Shown in pieces: positions 1-12,260 of a stretch of DNA of 64,000 nucleotides. The first letter of the stretch is position 1. The number at the start of each line of letters is the position of its first letter. The position numbers and the translations under genes were made by a program. The DNA comes from Lepidurus packardi (taxonomy: Eukaryota; Arthropoda; Branchiopoda; Notostraca; Triopsidae): assembly GCA_023053545.1 (NCBI GenBank), contig JAKZAN010000005.1:4216001-4280000 (forward strand), read 5' to 3'. The notes beneath the pieces were generated by a model. It was given only the letters and a program-made list of their open reading frames with translations. It had not been told where the DNA came from and searched no databases.

Positions 1-2032
1 AGTCTAAAGTCATTAAAAACAAAGAAGCGCCAGGCTGAACTAAAAGTTCAGCTCAACTCTACTCGTTATTCAAACTTGCGAAGGGGCCGGGAATTTGAAT
101 TCAATAAGTCAGGCCGAGGCAAGGTTTGAGTTAGCTTTTACCTAAGAACTATGTAAACAACGGTTTATTTTTATTTGTTTTTTCTTAAAAGTGATCACAG
201 CCTCCGCAAACGGAATAAGGAAAATGTACATCGTGCAAAACTTACCGTTTCTTTAGGACTTCTCTGTATAACGTACTGACCAGTTGACGTAGTAAAGTAG
301 GGCGTGCACGTAAATGCAGCGCAATGTGCACTTAAAATGCATCAAGATTTTAATTTCAAATTTGCTTGGTGTTCACATGAGATTTCAGCAGAGGAAATTT
401 CTTGAATTAACTGAACGACGTAAAGGAGAAAGCTTTGCCTGAGAAAGCGGCACCTTTGCCTAAATTAAAGCTAAGTTCCTAAATGAGATGCAACATCGCT
501 CTCGAATTTGAAATGAAGCAAGTCACGTTAAGTTAGCATTAGAAGCTTTTTATTTTCAATAGCGGCCATTGTCAGTCGTTATCGAAGCAATATAGTCCTT
601 CGGTTGCTGCTTGAAAGAAAAGGGCGCAGATGTATTTAGGGATGTCTTTTCGCCGCGATATATATAGGTATAGTTCCTAGGTTATCTAAAGGCCAATGTT
701 CAAACTTAGTTTGAATTAACATGCATAATTAGGAAACAATTTAGAACATGGAATGCTTTTTAAGCGAAAAATTTGAAATAGTTATTGCATGAATTGCAAA
801 AAAATTCAACCGTCGAGGTTACTTCGTCCTTGAAGGAATCCTACCATTTTTGGCTCTTGAGATTTGTCTACTATTCGTCTGCAATAGTAAAAATGTATTT
901 AGTGTAACGATGTGAATTACGTGAAGTAAAAAAAAAACTTACTTGATGAAATATCAAGGATCTTAAAGCTGAAGATCTATTTTCTGTCCATAAATATAAA
1001 GAAATTGGAAAATAGTCCAAAAAAGAAGTCAATAGCAAGTTTGTTTCTATTACGTTTCTCATAAGCCACGTTAAGCGATTTAAAAAAATGTTGAGCATCT
1101 ATCACATTTTTGCTAAACCAGTTACCTGAACTTACCCAAGATACTTTTTGTTTAGCTCAGAAAAACTATAAAAATAGTACCAAAGAGAAGTTGTGTATAT
1201 AATTGCCTTACTCCTTTGTAGTAACTGAAGAATAATGTAACGTCTGAGTTTAGTACTTTTTATAGAAGAAATAACGTCTACTTATGGATGTTTTATCGTC
1301 GACCGTCGTCTTTCATGTAACTTGTCTCATTTCAATCAAAAGATGCATTTATAGGCAAAGGGTATGAGCGCTCTAAATGAAAACTTCGGAAATAAGCGAA
1401 AAGCATTGGAAAGCAGGTTTGGAGGCAACTTCTATCGAATCATCCCAAAGAACATAACAGTACTATTAGAAGAAGAAAATCCAAGAATACAATATAGCTA
1501 TTCTGTTGGGATTAATTAAAGGGATTAAACGTAAATATAGCGAAACAAAACAAGAAAGGTATTCCCTTGGAATTAAGCAAATTTTTTTCAGCATAAGAAG
1601 CTAAAATGAAATAAAATTCGAGACAGATTATTTGATTAGCCAAGAATGTTACATGCGAGTCCAAATAATTACAGATCATATTGAATTACTTGGCTGTCTT
1701 GAAAACACAGAAAAGAAATATAGTTTCACACATAGGGTATCGTGTAATTCGGAATTTTAAAATGTATACAAAGTTTATTAAAACTTATTAAAAGTTGAAG
1801 AAACTAATGGTTCCGTAAACTATTGAGTAAACGCGTAAAGCCAAAACCAGAAATTAAACACTTCACCTGTTATGACTCCAACACTGACAAATAAACTAAA
1901 TCTGAAATATGTACAATCGTATTGTCGCGTTTAGAGGCTTAAACCTTGTTTATTTTCTAAGCCTACATCTATAACGTATATACCTATTAACGTATTTGTC
2001 AGTGGCAAATTTGACCAGCACTTTAAGCGTAC
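1..2032. other. Intergenic, no supported gene
   Basis: AT-rich sequence with only short chance ORFs, the longest about 75 codons near 871-1098 on the minus strand with no recognisable motif. It lies downstream of the minus-strand bHLH gene, so its right end may include that gene's 3' UTR. I see no RNA gene, repeat array or coding-like exon in it. Confidence 0.6.
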
Positions 2033-2797
2033 TTATTTGGCTTGCCTGCGTCCAGTTAAGGAAGGGATATCTTTTGACGTTCTTGGGTCCCTTGGTTCAA
2101 GTCCAGGGGCAGATATTACAAAAGGGTTTACTGAAACTTGTTGTCGGTATCCATTGCTTTGACTATTTTCAGAACGAGTGTCTTGCTGTTTTTGCCATTC
2201 TAAAACATTGCTAAGTAGGCGAATGTATTTTATTGCCATTCGTAAGATTTCATTCTTGCTCAGCTTTTTCTCCGGTGGATGAGTTGGAACCAATTTTCTT
2301 AATTCCGCAAAAGCTCCGCTAACATTCTGTTGACGCCAACGCTCCCGCGTGTTTGTAAAAGACTTGCGAACAGGCGCCCCATGCCCAGTTTCCATATTGA
2401 TGTTGCCATGATCGCTCCGTAATTTTAATAAGGGTAAACGCCCTTTAATTCCGTTGAGACGAATCAATGGTGGTAGCTGTTGAGAGGATTCACCATGATT
2501 ACTGCCGTCACTGGTTACAGCTCGGTTTTGATTAACACTGTTGGAAGTTGAAGCAGATGAACCACTTCTCTGTCTGTCTAGAGTCTCGTTGGCAGCTCTC
2601 TCAGCTGAGGTAGGCTTAGCTATTGCATCGTTGGAGTATTCGTCACCACCGTCATCTTCGTGATCAAATTCGGCACAGAAGAAATCCGAGTTGTCGTCAA
2701 ATTCCGAGGAATCGAGATCCAACGAGGAATGCGAACTATCGCTACGGAAACTTGAAGCACTTCGGCTTCGTTGACTTTTCTGTTTTTGAGAAGTCAT
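2033..2797 (-). CDS. TAL1/LYL1-family bHLH transcription factor
   Basis: Single open reading frame of 254 codons. Residues about 144-201 form a basic helix-loop-helix domain: a basic region with [11 protein letters not shown], helix 1 with [22 protein letters not shown], and helix 2 with [12 protein letters not shown]. This matches the TAL1/SCL, LYL1 and TAL2 group and its Drosophila counterpart HLH3B, which bind E-boxes as heterodimers with E proteins and act in blood and neural specification in the animals studied. The N-terminal 140 residues are rich in Ser, Asp and Glu and look disordered. The start is the first ATG of the frame, and the protein ends shortly after the bHLH. It is intronless in this model; a further 5' exon cannot be excluded. 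Subfamily assignment is strong from the helix 1-loop sequence, exact orthology less so. Confidence 0.9.
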   Translation of the reverse strand: MTSQKQKSQRSRSASSFRSDSSHSSLDLDSSEFDDNSDFFCAEFDHEDDGGDEYSNDAIAKPTSAERAANETLDRQRSGSSASTSNSVNQNRAVTSDGSNHGESSQQLPPLIRLNGIKGRLPLLKLRSDHGNINMETGHGAPVRKSFTNTRERWRQQNVSGAFAELRKLVPTHPPEKKLSKNEILRMAIKYIRLLSNVLEWQKQQDTRSENSQSNGYRQQVSVNPFVISAPGLEPRDPRTSKDIPSLTGRRQAK

Positions 2798-4514
2798 TTT
2801 AAGGTTTTTAGGTCTTTTACTTACGAGTTCGTTCCTTTAAGAAGAGGAGGGGTTGCGTCGAATCTGTTTAAGCTTTTATCTTATCACAAGCAGTTTTCCG
2901 GCCACTGGATTGCAGTTTCCGGTTGAGATATTCCCTTCGCAAGAGCTTGTTGTCGAGTACAAAAACCCTTGTGGTTGGGAGTCCTTTAGTCAAAGTGTTT
3001 CTGCCAAACATTACCACTTTACACAAGGGTCAAATGCAATGTGACAACAGTATTACAATTGTCCTATAGTGGCATCTCAACTTTGCGTCCCACGGTATAT
3101 GATATCGGTAGATTCCGCGCATGTCTCATGACCTGCCACTCGGTCTCTAGACTTTCTATTGGCGGATACCACCAATGGAGCGTTTGGACGCTTACATACA
3201 TACGATATGTGTCGTCGTGGAATGCTGCTTTTCTTTGTAAGCGAAGTGAGAAATGGGTATCGCTAATTGAACAAAACGAGGGAGCCGTTTATACCCCATG
3301 CTTGCGTTTCTGATGTGGTTTAAGTGGCTATTATCCCATATCCTTCTTACCACATTTGCTTTGATGATCTGACACTTGGCAATTATACTCCTGACGCTGG
3401 GTGGGCAGAGCGCATTTCATTCTGCACTTGTTTTACCAGATAACTTAAAACAAGTGGTTCCAAATCCTTAACTTGAAAAGTGAAACTTGAGAAAAGCATT
3501 AGTATCATCTTCTTTCTGTCTTTTTCAAACACAGGGAAAATCCCCTGCTCTGTCCTTGCTTGAGTAGTGTATGCCAGAAGTCAGAAGTCTCTAGAACAGC
3601 AGCCTCTTTAAATGGCAAAAATAAATAACTTATGAAGGCAGTAAAAACTTCCCTTTTCGTTGAATGTCAAAAAGTACCGGTTTGCTTTAGCAAATAACCA
3701 GATCGAATTTCTCCATTATTTTAAAAGCTGTTGGGCTTTGGTTCACCCCTCGACCCTTTTCCATTTCAACCCCAACTACTGGGTGTACCGCTTAATAGCA
3801 TTCATAGTCATGCTAATCTCGACTTATTTTGCTGGTGAGTGAAAAGCAGTTTTCAGCGATCAAGTGGCGTATCAGTGGCATATAATGGCCTATTAATAAT
3901 CTACTGTCAGACAAAAAAAACAGGAGGGGACAAATCGTGAGAAAGTAAAAACCAAATTTACCCCAAGTCAACAGTCACGTGACCCCATTTCAGGAGTGTC
4001 GATTGTTGATGGAATCAGACGTTTTGGTCTCACAATGTCGGAGCCGTGCCAGTGCTTGATGCTAATCCGCCCTCCACGTGAGCTTGCAGGTTTGGTAATG
4101 TGCAACGAGGTATCTGAGGGTACTTTTCGTCGAATGATGCGCTAAATATTTTCCCGTCTTAAAGAGAATATTGTCAAAAATGAAAGGAAGTATAAATTGG
4201 CATTTATTCCTCTGTATAGAAAAAGAAAAAAGAAAAGACTTGCCACAGTTTTGCTGTAACTAAATCCAGCTCTTGTCGAAAAGGACGCTTTGGACTCTGA
4301 AATTGAAACGATGTAGGGCGCACATCATCTCCCCTTATCGCCACCTCGCACACAGCCAAGAGCCAACCCTCGTTCGAATGCGCTCGCTTGGCGTTTGTGG
4401 GCAATATCTTATCAAACGACGCCAGACTCTAAGCTGTAAGCCCCAAAGTCACGTGTCTTGTGTATTTTTTAAACCAAAAAGTTGTTTTCTATACACAAAA
4501 CCCAGTTATTACTG
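2798..4514. other. Intergenic, upstream of bHLH gene
   Basis: Putative promoter side of the bHLH gene and 3' flank of the next minus-strand gene. Three CACGTG E-box cores occur at 3976-3981, 4075-4080 and 4450-4455, the first inside the perfect palindrome GTCACGTGAC. Otherwise only chance ORFs of up to 90 codons. Confidence 0.5.
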
Positions 4515-6197
4515 CTAGCGAAGAGCAAATAGCAAGATAATAATAGGTAAAGTCACACAAAAACAGAGGTATACAGCAGCCCGAGGTTGGCAGTGAGTAG
4601 TGATGACGTAAGTTTGGTCATCGAATGCATAATTCAAGGGAACTTCTACCACAACTCGCTCGTCGGAAGCGAAATGGAATTGGAAATCGCATACACTTGC
4701 ATTGTGGCAAGAAGAAACGGGTTCGCGGATATCATACATGGTTTTAACCAAATCAAACGTCACTGCCATTTGGTTGGGGGACTTTTCATTGTCACTAGAA
4801 AATATGAAGTAGTAGTAGCCTTCTTCTTCGACTGTGTAGCGCATACTGCTTCGTGGCATGCTCGAATGATTGAGAGAATCTTGTCCGCAACCATTACGGG
4901 GAACAATAGGTAGTGACAGTATGACGCCTTTGCATTGTAGCATTGCTTCTTCGCTGCTGCTAAACGAGGATTCTTCTTCGGATTTGGAAGCATCTGTAGC
5001 ATCAGGCTTTCGATGATCTATCAGACCACGGTCTACCGCCAACTCATCTCCGTGCAACGAAGGCCATTCTGTCTCTTCGCCACCGTGATTCTCGTCTTCG
5101 GCATCGCCGCTGAGCAAGTTGGTGAAGTTCTGAAAAGTTGGGTCTAGAACGGATGCTTTTTTCAATGCCGGCAGCAAAGTTGGTGAGGGAGTCGATAATA
5201 CTGGCTCTGCTGCTGGTGCTTTGACGTCCGAAGTTCCCAAATAATCTTCGATATCTTCCAACAAGCCGCCCGCTTCTTTCTCAAACAATTTGCGTAAGAT
5301 ATTCTCAAGTTTCTGACTTGCAGAAGGAAGGAGTGATTCATTTTGATTAGTAACGTTTGTAGCGTTGTTGACACCGCTACTTATTTTAGGCATTACTCTA
5401 TCTGTTGTAGCTGTCTTTTTTAGCGCGGAATTGCTGACAACGGGCTTAGTACTTCCCGGCTTGGCTACTACCTCAGTATTCTTGCGTTTCAAACCGGGGC
5501 CGAACATAGGGGGTGGCGTATTACGAATTCCCAGTTTGCGTTTGACCTTTTCTAACTCCGTCTCTTCCTCTGAAGAATCTTCTTCTTCCGTGGATTCATC
5601 GCCTACGTAAGCGCAAAAGTGTAGGCTGCTACGCCCTTGTAGTAGCATCATATTGGCTCCCAAATTGCTGGAAATATCAAGGTTGCGTTTGCCAAGGCAA
5701 AACTTCTATCTTAATTTGTGTAAAGAAGATATCTAACCTTGCGCAAGTGGAAACGCCTATCTCGGACCCCTTGAGAAGGTAGAAGCCCCAGTACTCTTTG
5801 AGATCATTCGAGAGTGTAAACGTCCTTGTCATAAAGACCGTTTTGGATTGCCACCTTAGATGCGGTTCTTTGTGGAGTAAATAGGCGTCAAAGGTTAAGT
5901 TAGTAGATAAACGCTGAGCCTGGAACGAAAAACAAACAAGATAATAGTTGGTAATAGATGAGGATCTCTTAAGCAATAAGGCATTGAATCCTTGTTAATT
6001 ACTTGGCACCAGGCGGTGGAGACATGACTGTCAATCAGGCGCATATCAGAAGCTGCAAGGGTCCAAATGTTATCAGAATAGAGGACGAACCGTGCGTATA
6101 AGGGTACAGTTATGCAAATTACAGGCAGCAGCAAGCCTAGGGCGCAGCAACGCAATATGCGCCATTTGTGCGGAAAACAGTCACGACCTAATTTCAA
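4515..6197 (-). CDS. Two-pass membrane protein, APD1-4-like N-terminal and middle regions
   Basis: Three exons on the minus strand: 6197-6003, 5919-5738 and 5667-4515, joined in phase to 509 residues. The N-terminus has a short cytosolic stretch then a membrane segment (CCALGLLLPVICITVPLY). The lumenal part follows, with YWGFYLLKGSEIGVSTCASN and a cysteine motif LHFCAYVGDE. A long acidic, Ser-rich insert comes next, then a conserved block EEGYYYFIFSSDNE, paired cysteines, and a C-terminal membrane helix ending at the stop. From memory this pattern matches animal proteins carrying the APD1-4 N and M regions named after plant RING E3 ligases. Here no RING follows the last membrane segment. Family assignment is tentative; the two-pass topology and exon structure are well supported. 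Confidence 0.65.
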
Positions 6198-6883
6198 GTT
6201 TTTAAAACTAAATAGATCACCGTCTGCTTCATTTAACGCGAATTAATTGCATTTCTACCTGCATTGCCAATTGTTACTTAGGTAATTTGAGTTCATTTAG
6301 TAGTTAATGAATTATTACCTGTATAGGCAGAAGGAACATAATCGTAGTGGTGCAGGGAAGAGAAACTGTTCCTGAGCTCCATTTTCTTACGGCTAAGCCA
6401 TAACGACTCACCGTTGACAACTGCAGGCCTATGGTCAGAGAACACTTGGAATGCTGTCACTGTCTGTTCCCTGCACCTCTGCCTGGCATGGCAACATGCA
6501 ATCTGACTAGATATATGTAGACTGTATGATGCTGTTTTTCTTTGTGAACCTTCGCGTCAAATCTCGGACTATCACTTTCAACTTGTTTATCCACACCCGC
6601 AAGAGATAAAGAATCTACGCGAGAACGTAATGAGATGATTGTAATACGTGTTATAATATTGTGTACACAAACTAAACAAAAATGATAACTTGCAAGTTTA
6701 ATTTCATAATACATTAAGAGTGCGTAAAAGCGGTACACTCCGAGTTTGAGTATAGTTGGAATAGCTCACTGGGTTTAACGGTCAAGTATTTGACCCACGC
6801 TCATGCACTGTTACATAACAAAGGGGCTTTCTTTGGAAAAAAGTAGTGCAACCATGTACTTTTGATCTTTTCACTCCAAAGTC
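6198..6883. other. Intergenic between two minus-strand genes
   Basis: Upstream flank of the APD-like gene and 3' flank of the TspO-like gene. No coding-like exon or repeat was recognised. Confidence 0.5.
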
Positions 6884-8490
6884 TTACGCTGAGGCGGGCT
6901 TGTTGGAAACTGCCGTAGTCAAGGGACGGAATAGAGACCAGAGATAGCGACCTAATTTGGCAACGAGCAGCACGGCAGACAGGACTATGATGGCTACGAC
7001 GACTCCGTAAATTCTTTCAGGCAACACTTGCTGATTTGACAGGATCCCTGTGCACGCAGTTATGGTCACTGGTGGAAGAAGCCAAAACAGATTACCAGTT
7101 AGTTACATTTAGGTCAAGTGTACGTAAACTTCTACAATCCACATGCAGACAAGAAACGGAAAGCCCAAGGTTAGGTTTCGAATGTCTTTAGTGCGTAGTA
7201 GATCTGGAATGAAAACAGCCCATGTGTATATATATACATATATATGTGAGTCACGTGGTAACCGACTGACTTGTTGCCGTCTCTTCTTGTTGGTAAGGAG
7301 AAAACTTTTTCTTTTGGCATCCTATTTTGGGGGTTTGGGTTGGGTGAAGCATGGAAACAAAGACGTTCAATGCTGCAAGACGTACACGTAAGTATACGTA
7401 GACTTACCAGCATAAGGCGGCCACAGGCTGAGCATGTGGCTTGGGTAAATGAAGATTTCAAGTACGGCAAAGATAATTAAGAGAACCAAGATGGTGAGAA
7501 TAAGGCCAAAACTGGTATCATTGGCATCGTAGAGTCCAACGTATTGCAACGCCGCATTCAGATTGATAGCCGACGCTATGGACGTCCAAGCCGCGTAAGT
7601 CGAAATACCTTTCTTCACTCCTAATGCCAACAGTCGTCGGTCCCATATGGCATTAGCCTGTAGCCAGGCTTCGTGTTGGACGTACCTGCCAAACATTGGA
7701 AAACAGATTTACTCATTTAATCATTCCTTTCAATGATTTAGTATCAGTAGTTTTACCCGCAGCAAGCAAGAGCTAATGCACTCCATCCCGTAAAAGCGAT
7801 AAAGACTAGAATTACAGCAGAGCCAACGAGATTTTCGTGATCCCATACGAAAAGCCAGGTGATATTCAAGCTCAAGTTTATAAGGTAGACTACAAAGAAA
7901 GGGTAGCCTAAAACTCTTGGGTAAACGTAAATAGGCCCGGAATCTGTTTGGCGAAAGATTGTGCTCACGACTAAGAAGTTAAAATGTTGAATATTAGTCA
8001 TAAGCCGCAAGTTGTTGGAAATGTTCGTTTACTATAGACAATTCCAACGCTTAACCAAAAGTAGATGGCTCCCCATATGGAAAACGTAGCTCCTGAAGGG
8101 GTCAGAAAAACGGGATATGCGTTGGAAATTTCTCCGGTGCGATTACGGAACAAGCCTGTAAATATAGTAACAAAATGAATAGCTGCAGGATGTGATGTTT
8201 GGAACTTAAGGGGGAGAGGAGAAAACAAGTTTCTCGTTGACCCTTTGCAGCCCCGAGGCAATTGCTTTTTTGGGAACGCCTGTGTCTTACTTTTAGACTT
8301 AAGCCCAGGCGGAAACTTTGGATAAATTACTTTAACTTGGGTGAAGCTTACTTGAATTGCCGGCTCCTGCTGCAGCATTAATAGCAATTGCCGCAATGAA
8401 GAGAGAGGCAGTCAAGCCGATTAGCACGGCTAAAGGCGGGTCCGATGATGCTTGGGACGCTCGAGAAGCCACTTTACGTAATACACTCAT
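6884..8490 (-). CDS. Multipass TspO/MBR-like membrane protein
   Basis: Five exons on the minus strand: 8490-8352, 8155-8033, 7970-7757, 7685-7408 and 7068-6884, all with GT...AG introns and compatible phases, giving 312 residues. About seven hydrophobic segments are visible. The first loop carries NAYPVFLTPSGATFSIWGAIYFWL, resembling the N-P-F-TP-G-FSIWG-IY signature of bacterial TspO-related tryptophan-rich sensory proteins. Later segments (SLNITWLFVWDHEN; YAAWTSIASAINLNAAL) resemble the TspO W...N and AW...LN helices. At 312 residues it is about twice the length of the classical translocator protein, so it is a longer relative rather than the mitochondrial TSPO itself. Ligand, substrate and location are unknown. 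A general multipass protein of another family remains possible. Confidence 0.65.
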
Positions 8491-9771
8491 GTTTAGGACT
8501 GCCGAAAAGAAGAAAACAACATCGGATAAAGTTCCATAAGTATATGCTACACACTTCCCTCTTTAAGGGCCTTCTAAGTGTGGCAGGATGGATATCTGTG
8601 TCAGTAATCTACATGTGTGATGGCGTCATCATCCCGTTTCTTCATTACAGCAGCATGGGGAGACTTCGTCATGACCTCATGACGAAGTCATGTTTCACTT
8701 TATATAATCAAGCAATTTATGTGAAAGATTAATATGATTCATTGTGCCTATTAAGAACGAACTTTGGAAACTTACTAGATCAAGTTAAACCCGGCGAGTA
8801 TAGTTACACAAGCCAATCCTAAATGTGTTCCTCGACCAGAACATTACTCACCAACGAAATAAATATTAACTCCGGTTTCCTTGGTGGTTGACTTCGATCG
8901 GGCCACATTGAAACTGTACCAAAATTATCCTTGTATAATCGCTTTTCTATTTGTACTTATCGCAAGTTTTGTTGTTCTTGCGTGACCGGTCATGTCTAAG
9001 TATAACATGGCTAAGTACTACGCAAGTCCATATAAAGTTTTGTGTAACTCATTGTCTCAACGTGCTCTGAAAATTACCATTTACTAGATACAATTGCGTT
9101 ACCATAGCAACGGCAGTGATAACCTCGCAAAGCTATTGATCAAGTCTCATGGCCTGTAGATTACCTTCTCTCTTACCTCAAGTTTCCTTTGCCTTATCGT
9201 CCTAGAACCACTGTTTGAATAAGGACTATACGAGTCACGTGTCAGGACAGAGCGCCACTGCGCCTGCGGGATGCGATGCTCCTACCACAATTGTAAATTC
9301 CAAACTGGCTTGCTGCTACACCAAGCCGCAGCGTTTTGTCGTGTCCTTTTGCGCTTTCGCATAGGGACAGGGGCGTAGTGAGTAAGTTGATACCGTTATT
9401 TCCCTATCAGTTTGTAGACTATTCGCTCAACTCTCGAATTTACCATCTGCTGGAAAGATGAATTGAAATGCGTGAAGCCTATTGTCTTGAAAGCTTAACA
9501 AAAGAGTCGGTACGAATTTGGCCAGTTGTTTAGTTTTCTTGTATATGCTCTTTCCGGTTAAGTGAGTTTTGCCAGAACAAAATGAGAAGAAAGGAAGAGG
9601 CACACAGCAGTGCTCTGCTGGCTAACAGGTCAGACCTGAAGGCCCCGTGTTACTAGCATATCAAGGGTCCGTCATCCGGTATGGTTTGGGTACTCTGCGT
9701 GCGGCAATACTTGGCACGGTGTTTCGGGTCCGTGCCGCACCAAGAATGCCGGCGTTTAAACCCTTTTTGAC
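8491..9771. other. Intergenic; contains a perfect 13-bp inverted repeat
   Basis: Upstream flank of the TspO-like gene. It contains GACTTCGTCATGA at 8662-8674 and its exact reverse complement at 8677-8689, separated by CC. No gene is supported. The last part is the 3' flank of the GPCR gene. Confidence 0.5.
8662..8689. repeat. Perfect 13-bp inverted repeat with 2-nt spacer
   Basis: Arms 8662-8674 and 8677-8689 are exactly complementary. The site lies about 170 bp upstream of the TspO-like start codon, so it could be a dimeric transcription-factor site or simply a palindrome. Confidence 0.8.
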
Positions 9772-10331
9772 TCACGGTAAAGGGTCCTTTTTTAAAAATA
9801 GGGAATCTTTCATTAGCAAAGGATCAGCGGTACCATAATTTGTACCTGGAGATTCTGAAGGCACAGATGCCATCCTGCAAGGCCAGCATTCAGGAACTAC
9901 GGCCGTAAGACTAGCATTATAGAGGCGTGATCTGTACGCACTACTTTTGGCAGCTACAGCACCGCGCTGGTTCCTTCGAATACTATACTGGGACCGGTAG
10001 AAAACGGGAATGGGCACCGATACTGAGATGCATCGACAGGAGGAATTCATGGCATCGGATGACAGGTTTGGTGTATTTTGTTCGTTGTCTCCAATAGCTT
10101 TGCCTGCAGAGTTGTCAATGGAACTGGTTCCCGAATCATGGAGAGGTAAACTGGGCTCCCCTGCCGCTATTGTCCAATGTTTGTCTGGTTGGGTTGAAAT
10201 AATTGTTGGCTCCAGATAATGTTGCTGAGACGCTGTGAACAGGTCTTCCTTACTGTGAATTTTCACAACTGCCCCATCTTGTGGGTTCATGAGCAACTTT
10301 TGGCTCATTCTCAGCGTCGCCTGGGGAAAAG

Positions 10332-10373
<42 letters not shown>

Positions 10374-12260
10374 AAAAACGGAATGTACAAGGAAAAGCTT
10401 TTCTGTTTTTACATGAAGTGGGTGGGAGATAGAAGCTCTTTGCAATTTCAGGTGCAAGTTTGACGCCTGATTATGACTACTCCGTCGCGATGAAAATCGA
10501 TGGCTGAGGCGTCCCAGGAAAAGCACTTTCCAGCAATTGCAAGGCTTTAAAAAACAAATCTAGGAATAAATCAATATTTGGTTTGTCTGGTTTTAAGATT
10601 TCCAAGTTACTTTCTTGCACAATATGTAAACCCAAGGGTCTAGTAGTTGGTTGATTGACGCTAATCGAATGGCTAACAAATCCCCAGAATGATCGTCCGC
10701 TGTGATGTGGGGGACAAGTTGGTTGAGAAGAATCTGGACCTGTGGAAGCAGTTTGTAAATGGTAAAGTCGTTAGTATTAAAGCCGCCGTTCGTCACATTT
10801 TGTTGGGTTTATGCTTTGAAACCTGCAACGGAGCCCAGCACAGCGTAAACACCAGAGTGATGGCCATCAAAAGAACAACCATTTGAATCTCAAGCTCTTG
10901 TTGCTGCCGACTTCGGTGCGTTCGGCGAAATTGGTTGGGTGCGCCCGCACTTTTACGCCGGCATCGCATGGCAAGCAAAGTGCCTAAAAGAAATACAAGC
11001 GAATGTGAAGATGAAATTAAACGTGTGAGGCTTATACATTGTACAACGACGTTGCAGAAAATCATTGTTCCAATAAGGAGCAAGTTCATAACAGCGAACG
11101 TCACCGAGTAAGCTGCATCCACAGCGTGCTCCGTGTGTAGGTTTAAAAAACACCAAGTTCCAGGATATTGTACGGCGTATTCTCCGAACCCGAAAAGTGG
11201 CAAAGCGGCGAAGAGAATGGATACCAGACATAGCGTCAATAGACAGATTCTGTTAAAAAAAAGACATTAAAGACGAACAGCTAATTATCACCATATATGG
11301 GCTCCTTTTGTAGTTTCCTTTGTCAAAGGAATTATAATTATGGCAGATAATCATTACCCCCATTCCCCTTCTCTCTTTGAAGTTGGATTATGCAACATAT
11401 AATAACGGTAAAAAAAGAGTTCTTTCAGCTCTGTAAAATAGTTAATTATTGATTTAACGCAAAAAGGTCACTCATGCCCTTCTTTTGCGTTGAACTCAAA
11501 CGAGGGGGTGGGGGGCTTCTTTGCCCCGGTAACAGGATGTTCTTTTTCAAGTCCTGCGACAAATTAAATTTAAAGTTAAAACTCACTTGGCTCTGGGTGC
11601 ATTGCAATTTCGCATGTAGAAGTAACCATGGCGAATGCCTATGTAGCGTTCAATGGCCATGGCACAGACGATTAAAGGAGTCAGGAGACCCATGCTGATC
11701 ATGGAAAATGCGTGGTAGTTACACAAGCCCGCCTAGAAACGGTTACAAGCGGAGTCATTTTTAGTCAAACGTATGAGTGGTGACCTAAAACGAGGTCATT
11801 CTTGATTTTTAAAAAATTAAAGCGTATTACCCCTCCCACCCAGCGTCCATAGCTGTATACGATTAATACCGGGAAAGTGGTAATGACGATACCAATTAGG
11901 TCTGCCCAAGCTAGCCCAGCCACGAATACGAAAAAAACAGTGCGGTGACGTACTGCAGGCGTGTGTCTGAGCGTAGCTATAGCTATGGCATTCCCTAACG
12001 AGGCAGAAAGGCGAACAGGAAAACGCAGTATTAGTCGACAGCAATATCGGACTGAAAGATAAGGAGAAAAATCTGTCTGTCGGCGGCTTACCGAGAATAC
12101 CAACCAATGACATAGCGATTGGTGAAGCGATGTTTGCTCCTGGCGAGGATAATGAAGGCAGTGAGCAATTGAAGGCATCGCAACCGACCGAGATTGCCGG
12201 CGGAGCTCCAGGAGGATTTACAGTAATAAAATTCAAACTGTGGCTGGTGAAATCTTGCAT
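9772..12260 (-). CDS. Prostanoid (EP-like) G-protein-coupled receptor
   Basis: Eight coding exons on the minus strand: 12260-12092, 11994-11831, 11732-11587, 11249-11038, 10983-10823, 10739-10611, 10559-10413 and 10320-9772; 558 residues. Family A receptor with ERY at 139-141 and a C115-C193 pair positioned for the TM3-ECL2 disulphide. ECL2 carries QYPGTWCF (187-194), the hallmark of prostanoid receptors. TM7 reads LLAIRLASINQLLDPWVYIL with R309, the arginine known to contact the prostanoid carboxylate in vertebrate receptors, and DPWVY in place of NPxxY. The closest fit is the Gs-coupled EP2/EP4 group, by inference only. A long Ser-rich tail of about 230 residues follows. The intron between exons 5 and 6 has a consensus branch point TACTAAC. 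The N-terminus has an NCS glycosylation site and no clear signal peptide. Confidence 0.85.
10334..10368. repeat. 35-nt homopolymer T tract
   Basis: Uninterrupted T run on the plus strand, which is poly(A) on the coding strand. It lies in the last intron of the prostanoid-receptor gene, just before its acceptor. The exact length may be unreliable in sequencing. Confidence 0.9.

Noticed and set aside
10593..10823. Apparent frameshift or break between TM6 and TM7 of the prostanoid receptor
   Set aside because: It is a normal short intron: GTTTCA donor after 10823, a TACTAAC branch point, and a TTCCACAG acceptor before 10739. This restores phase and the expected ECL3-TM7 sequence.
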